The notes below the pieces were generated by a model that saw nothing but the letters and a program-made list of their open reading frames with translations, searched no databases and was not told the DNA's origin. This document shows, piece by piece, positions 37,517 through 39,942 of a stretch of DNA of 39,942 bases. Every line of letters starts with the position of its first letter. Within the stretch, counting starts at the first letter, position 1. The position numbers were made by a program, and so were the translations under genes. Location: positions 1 through 39,942 of IMG/VR virus record IMGVR_UViG_3300045996_004166; one strand, written 5' to 3'. The DNA is from a virus.

Positions 37517-38122
37517 ATGAAGAAGGGGATGGAGCGGCGCTACGTGCCCGCGCGCGAGCTGCGGGTGGAGGGCGATGCAAGTGAGATCCGCATCGCCGGC
37601 TACGCCGCGGTGACCGGGGCCTGGAGCGACAACCTGGGCGGGTTCCAGGAGATCATCGAAGCGGGCGCGTTCGGCGAGGCGATCGGCGTCTCGGACGTGC
37701 GCCTGCAGTTCAACCACGACGGGATCGCGCTGGCGCGCTGCCGCATGGGCGCGAGCGACGGGACGATGAGGATCGAGGAGGACGACACCGGCCTCCACTT
37801 CGACGCCACGATGGACGGGGGCTCGCCCGCGGTGCAGACCCTCGCCTCCGCCATCCGGCGCGCGGACGTCGACCAGTGCTCGTTCTCCTTCCTCATCGCG
37901 GAAGGTGACGACCGCTGGGTGGACGACGGCAAGGTGATGAAGCGAACCATCGTCCGCGTGGCCGAGCTCTTCGACGTGGGGCCCGTGAACTTCCCGGCGT
38001 ACCCCGACACCACCGTCGCGCTGCGCTCGCGCGACGCGGCGCTGGCGGCGCAGCGCGCGGTCGCGCCCGGCGGTGCGGCTCGGGTGAAGATTCTGCGGCG
38101 GCGCCTCGCGCTCGACACGTAG
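37517..38122 (+). CDS. prohead protease (HK97 gp4-like)
   Basis: A 201-residue protein, ATG at 37517 with AAGGAG 7 bases upstream. EIRIAGYAAVTGAWSDNLGGFQEIIEAGAF is the family start. Likely catalytic residues are His67 (FNHDGIALAR) and Ser122 (DQCSFSF). It cleaves the capsid delta domain and itself during head maturation. C-terminus is basic (KILRRRLALDT). It precedes the capsid gene with a long leader between them. Confidence 0.92.
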   Translation: MKKGMERRYVPARELRVEGDASEIRIAGYAAVTGAWSDNLGGFQEIIEAGAFGEAIGVSDVRLQFNHDGIALARCRMGASDGTMRIEEDDTGLHFDATMDGGSPAVQTLASAIRRADVDQCSFSFLIAEGDDRWVDDGKVMKRTIVRVAELFDVGPVNFPAYPDTTVALRSRDAALAAQRAVAPGGAARVKILRRRLALDT

Positions 38123-38194
38123 GAGCGGCGCGCGGTTGAAATCCGCGAGCGGGCAATTCAAGCTGGGCCCGCCGGCACCGCTCGGCCGCGAGAG

Positions 38195-38223
38195 TTGACG
38201 GGGATTGTTCGGCTGTGTACTGT
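38195..38223 (+). promoter_or_regulatory. promoter for the capsid leader
   Basis: TTGACG (38195-38200), 17 bp, TACTGT (38218-38223), a close sigma-70 match (5/6 and 4/6) with ideal spacing. Predicted start near 38230, just before the hairpins. It would add a dedicated transcript for the capsid gene or for a small RNA. Confidence 0.65.
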
Positions 38224-38229
38224 TCAGGC

Positions 38230-38380
38230 CGAAGCAATCAGGTGCAGCACGGCCCCCAACGGGGGCGGAGGCCTCGGGCCTGTCCGGTCGTGCTGTGCGT
38301 GGCTACCAGGGGTCTCAGCACCCCCAGACGCCATCGATACCAGTCCGCTTGTCGAACTGGTGCCGGTGGCGTCTTTCGTT
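38230..38380 (+). ncRNA. candidate structured RNA or leader before the capsid gene
   Basis: About 150 bases with a promoter before and a terminator-like hairpin at the end. Stem CAGCACG (38245-38251) with CGTGCTG (38289-38295) encloses two perfect hairpins: GCCCCC/GGGGGC (loop AAC, 38252-38266) and AGGCC/GGCCT (loop TCG, 38269-38281), making a three-way junction. Another hairpin GGGGT/ACCCC (38309-38324) follows, then a bipartite stem (38326-38374). It could be a small RNA, an attenuator or a packaging RNA; only the structure is seen. Confidence 0.55.
38326..38380 (+). terminator. terminator or attenuator hairpin before the capsid gene
   Basis: AGACGCCA (38326-38333) pairs with TGGCGTCT (38367-38374) and ACCAGT (38339-38344) with ACTGGT (38356-38361), separated by a 5-base internal loop; TTCGTT follows. 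It looks like a rho-independent terminator with a T-rich tail, and the capsid ATG is only about 50 bases further on. Read-through or antitermination would then control capsid synthesis. Confidence 0.6.
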
Positions 38381-38427
38381 TGCGCCCCTCCCGGCACCCA
38401 CCTGATCCCTCGGAGGGGACTCCCGCC

Positions 38428-39924
38428 ATGAAGCAGACTCTCTACCTGGGGGCACTCGGCGTCGTCGCCGCGCTGCTGATCCTGGGGCTCATCGGACTGC
38501 CGAACATCGCCGCCGCCGCCCGCGCCGCCGCCCGCCTGCCGGACCGCGTGCTCCTGTGGGGCGGCATGCACGCGTCGCTCCTGCACGCCGGCATCCTGAA
38601 CGCCACCGGCGCGTCCGCGAAGCGGCTGAAGGAGCGCCGCGCCGCCGTCGTGGCCGAGATGCGCACGATCCTCGACACGGCCGACGGCGAGAACCGCGAC
38701 CTGACCGCCGAGGAGCAGACGCAGTACGACGCGCTCGAGCAGGAGCGTACCGGCCTCATCACGCGCATCGAGCGCACCGAGGCGCTCGACACGGAGGAGC
38801 GCGCGCTGGCCGCGAGCGGTGGCGTCGCCGCCGGCCGGCAGGACGAGGACCCGGGGCGGCGCTCCCGCGGCGGCGGCCGGCGCGAGCCCGGCCACACCGA
38901 GAGCCGCGAGTTCCAGAACGCCGGCGAGTTCCTGTTCGCCGTGCGGTTCCGCCCCGACGATGCGCGTCTGCAGTACGTGGACGGCACGGAGGAGCGTGAC
39001 CGCGAGGGCCGCGCGATGTCCATGGGGACCGACACCGCCGGCGGCTTCATGGTGCCGGAGGAGTTCCGCGAGACGCTCCTCTCGGTGGAGCCGCAGGACG
39101 CCATCGTGGAGCCGCGCGCCACGGTGATCCCCGCCGGCGACAGCCCCGACGCGAAGCTGCGGATGCCCGCCCTCGACCAGTTCGGGGTCGGCCAGAACAT
39201 CTACGGCGGCGTGGTGGTGGACTGGATCGCCGAGGGGACCACCAAGCCCCTCACGAACGGCAAGCTCCGCGACGTGGAGATCGTCCCGCACGAGGTGGCC
39301 GGCCGGATGGAGGTCACCGACAAGCTGCTGCGCAACTGGCGCTCGGCGAACGCGGTGATCGAGAAGCTGTTCCGCGGGGCGCTCATCGCCGCGAAGGACG
39401 ACGCGTTCATCAACGGCGACGGGGTCGACCGCCCGCTGGGGATCCTCGCGGCCGACGCGACGCTGCTGGTACCGCGCCTGGTGGCCGACCAGATCTCGTT
39501 CGCCGACGTGGTGGCGCTGTACGGCCGGATCAAGATGGGCGGGCCGCTCACCTGGATCACCACCCAGGAGGCGCTGCCGCAGCTCATGACCATGGAGGAC
39601 TCGGCCGGGCACCTGATCTGGCTCCCGAGCGGCCGCGATGGTTCGCCGGGCACGCTGCTGGGGATCGAGGTGAAGGTGAACGAGCGCAGCCCGCGCCTGG
39701 GCGACCTGGGGGACCTGACGCTCGCCAACCTGCCCTACTACCTGGTGAAGGAGGGGGTCGGCCCGCTGGTGTCGGCCTCGCCGCACGAGAAGTTCTCCGA
39801 CAACAAGACCGTGATCAAGGCGTTCCTGACCGTGGGCGGGAAGCCCTGGCTGAACGGGCCGATCACGCTGGAGAACGGCTACCAGGTGTCGCCCTTCGTG
39901 GCGCTGGACGTCCCGGAGGTCTGA
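38428..39924 (+). CDS. major capsid protein (HK97 family) with an N-terminal hydrophobic segment
   Basis: A 498-residue protein, ATG at 38428 with GGAGGGG about 11 bases upstream. Residues 65-130 (KRLKERRAAVVAEMRTILDTADGENRDLTAEEQTQYDALE) are the usual helical scaffolding (delta) region. Residues from about 190 (MSMGTDTAGGFMVPEEFRETLLSVE) are the HK97 capsid fold. The first 25 residues are a hydrophobic helix (YLGALGVVAALLILGLIGL), unusual for this family. A start at ATG 38566 (residue 47) would remove it but has a weaker ribosome site. It forms the head shell. Confidence 0.95.
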   Translation: MKQTLYLGALGVVAALLILGLIGLPNIAAAARAAARLPDRVLLWGGMHASLLHAGILNATGASAKRLKERRAAVVAEMRTILDTADGENRDLTAEEQTQYDALEQERTGLITRIERTEALDTEERALAASGGVAAGRQDEDPGRRSRGGGRREPGHTESREFQNAGEFLFAVRFRPDDARLQYVDGTEERDREGRAMSMGTDTAGGFMVPEEFRETLLSVEPQDAIVEPRATVIPAGDSPDAKLRMPALDQFGVGQNIYGGVVVDWIAEGTTKPLTNGKLRDVEIVPHEVAGRMEVTDKLLRNWRSANAVIEKLFRGALIAAKDDAFINGDGVDRPLGILAADATLLVPRLVADQISFADVVALYGRIKMGGPLTWITTQEALPQLMTMEDSAGHLIWLPSGRDGSPGTLLGIEVKVNERSPRLGDLGDLTLANLPYYLVKEGVGPLVSASPHEKFSDNKTVIKAFLTVGGKPWLNGPITLENGYQVSPFVALDVPEV

Positions 39925-39942
39925 TCCAACCCGGCGCGCGCC
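39816..39942. repeat. terminal direct repeat, copy 2
   Basis: Identical to bases 1-127. See copy 1; it indicates a circular assembly and should be counted once. Confidence 0.9.

Larger units (their letters stand above)
38123..38427. other. non-coding leader between protease and capsid genes
   Basis: A 305-bp gap in an otherwise packed operon. First 70 bases: nothing clear. Then a promoter at 38195-38223, a set of hairpins (38245-38324), a terminator-like hairpin with T-rich tail (38326-38380), and a strong capsid ribosome site (GGAGGGG near 38412). The only frame through it, from 38215, is not convincing as protein. Confidence 0.75.

Noticed and set aside
35241-37580. A 779-codon minus-strand frame, and others of 520 (38224-39786) and 633 codons (1252-3153).
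   Set aside because: All lie opposite recognised structural genes, have arginine/proline/histidine-rich shadow composition and no ribosome site.

Overview
The window is the complete genome of a temperate, tailed siphovirus-type phage (HK97-like head, long non-contractile tail), assembled as a circle. Bases 1-127 are repeated exactly at 39816-39942, so the unique genome is about 39,815 bp, and the major capsid gene is cut by the window edge (38428-39924, with its 3' end repeated at 1-109). The very high GC content, dense coding, and start codons overlapping the previous stop (ATGA, GTGA, TGATG) are typical of phage. The host is not identifiable from the sequence. Two lipoprotein signal sequences in or near the lysis region and the high GC suggest a diderm (Gram-negative type) high-GC bacterium; this is inference. 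The genome integrates at a tRNA-Gly(UCC) gene.

Layout. (1) 1-12560, plus strand: capsid end, head-tail connector genes, tail terminator, tail tube protein, tail assembly chaperone with a programmed -1 frameshift, tape measure protein, tail tip and hub proteins, and a tail fibre. One small membrane-protein gene lies antisense between the chaperone and the tape measure gene. (2) 12571-15686, plus strand: lysis region with a holin, a second small membrane protein, an amidase endolysin and two small lipoproteins. (3) 15683-18399, minus strand: an accessory operon (TPR-like protein, unknown protein, a possible degenerate ImmA/IrrE-like protein, an HTH protein with a lipobox). It diverges at 18400-18611 from a small HTH regulator (18612-18905). 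(4) 18995-20663, minus strand: small early-type proteins including a SWIM zinc-binding protein. Their promoter region shares a GTTTAAG/CTTAAAC inverted repeat with region 3. (5) 20664-21225: attP, with a tRNA-Gly 3' half as core and paired ACAAGT arm-type sites on both sides. (6) 21226-25330, minus strand: lysogeny operon of a CI-like repressor, a tyrosine integrase with an extra C-terminal HTH, four unknown genes and an ASCH-domain protein. (7) 25331-25481: a rightward promoter and three evenly spaced repressor-site candidates. (8) 25482-30291, plus strand: early and replication genes (RHH protein, excisionase-like protein, DnaB/RepA-type helicase, zinc ribbon, HNH nuclease). (9) 30292-30846: a non-coding block with 16 exact copies of GGGCACG in both orientations, a candidate origin, centromere or operator array. 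(10) 30847-33084, plus strand: ParB-like protein, ABC ATPase-GNAT fusion (frame broken twice) and a formyltransferase, a candidate DNA-modification or packaging accessory cassette. (11) 33084-39924, plus strand: small and large terminase, membrane protein, portal-MuF fusion, prohead protease, a promoter-hairpin-terminator leader that may be a structured RNA, and the capsid protein.

The most unusual items are the structured RNA candidate before the capsid gene, the GGGCACG array next to a ParB-like gene, the ParB/ABC-GNAT/formyltransferase cassette, the integrase-HTH fusion, and the operator motif shared by two divergent promoters. All functional calls come from reading motifs by eye; no database search was run.
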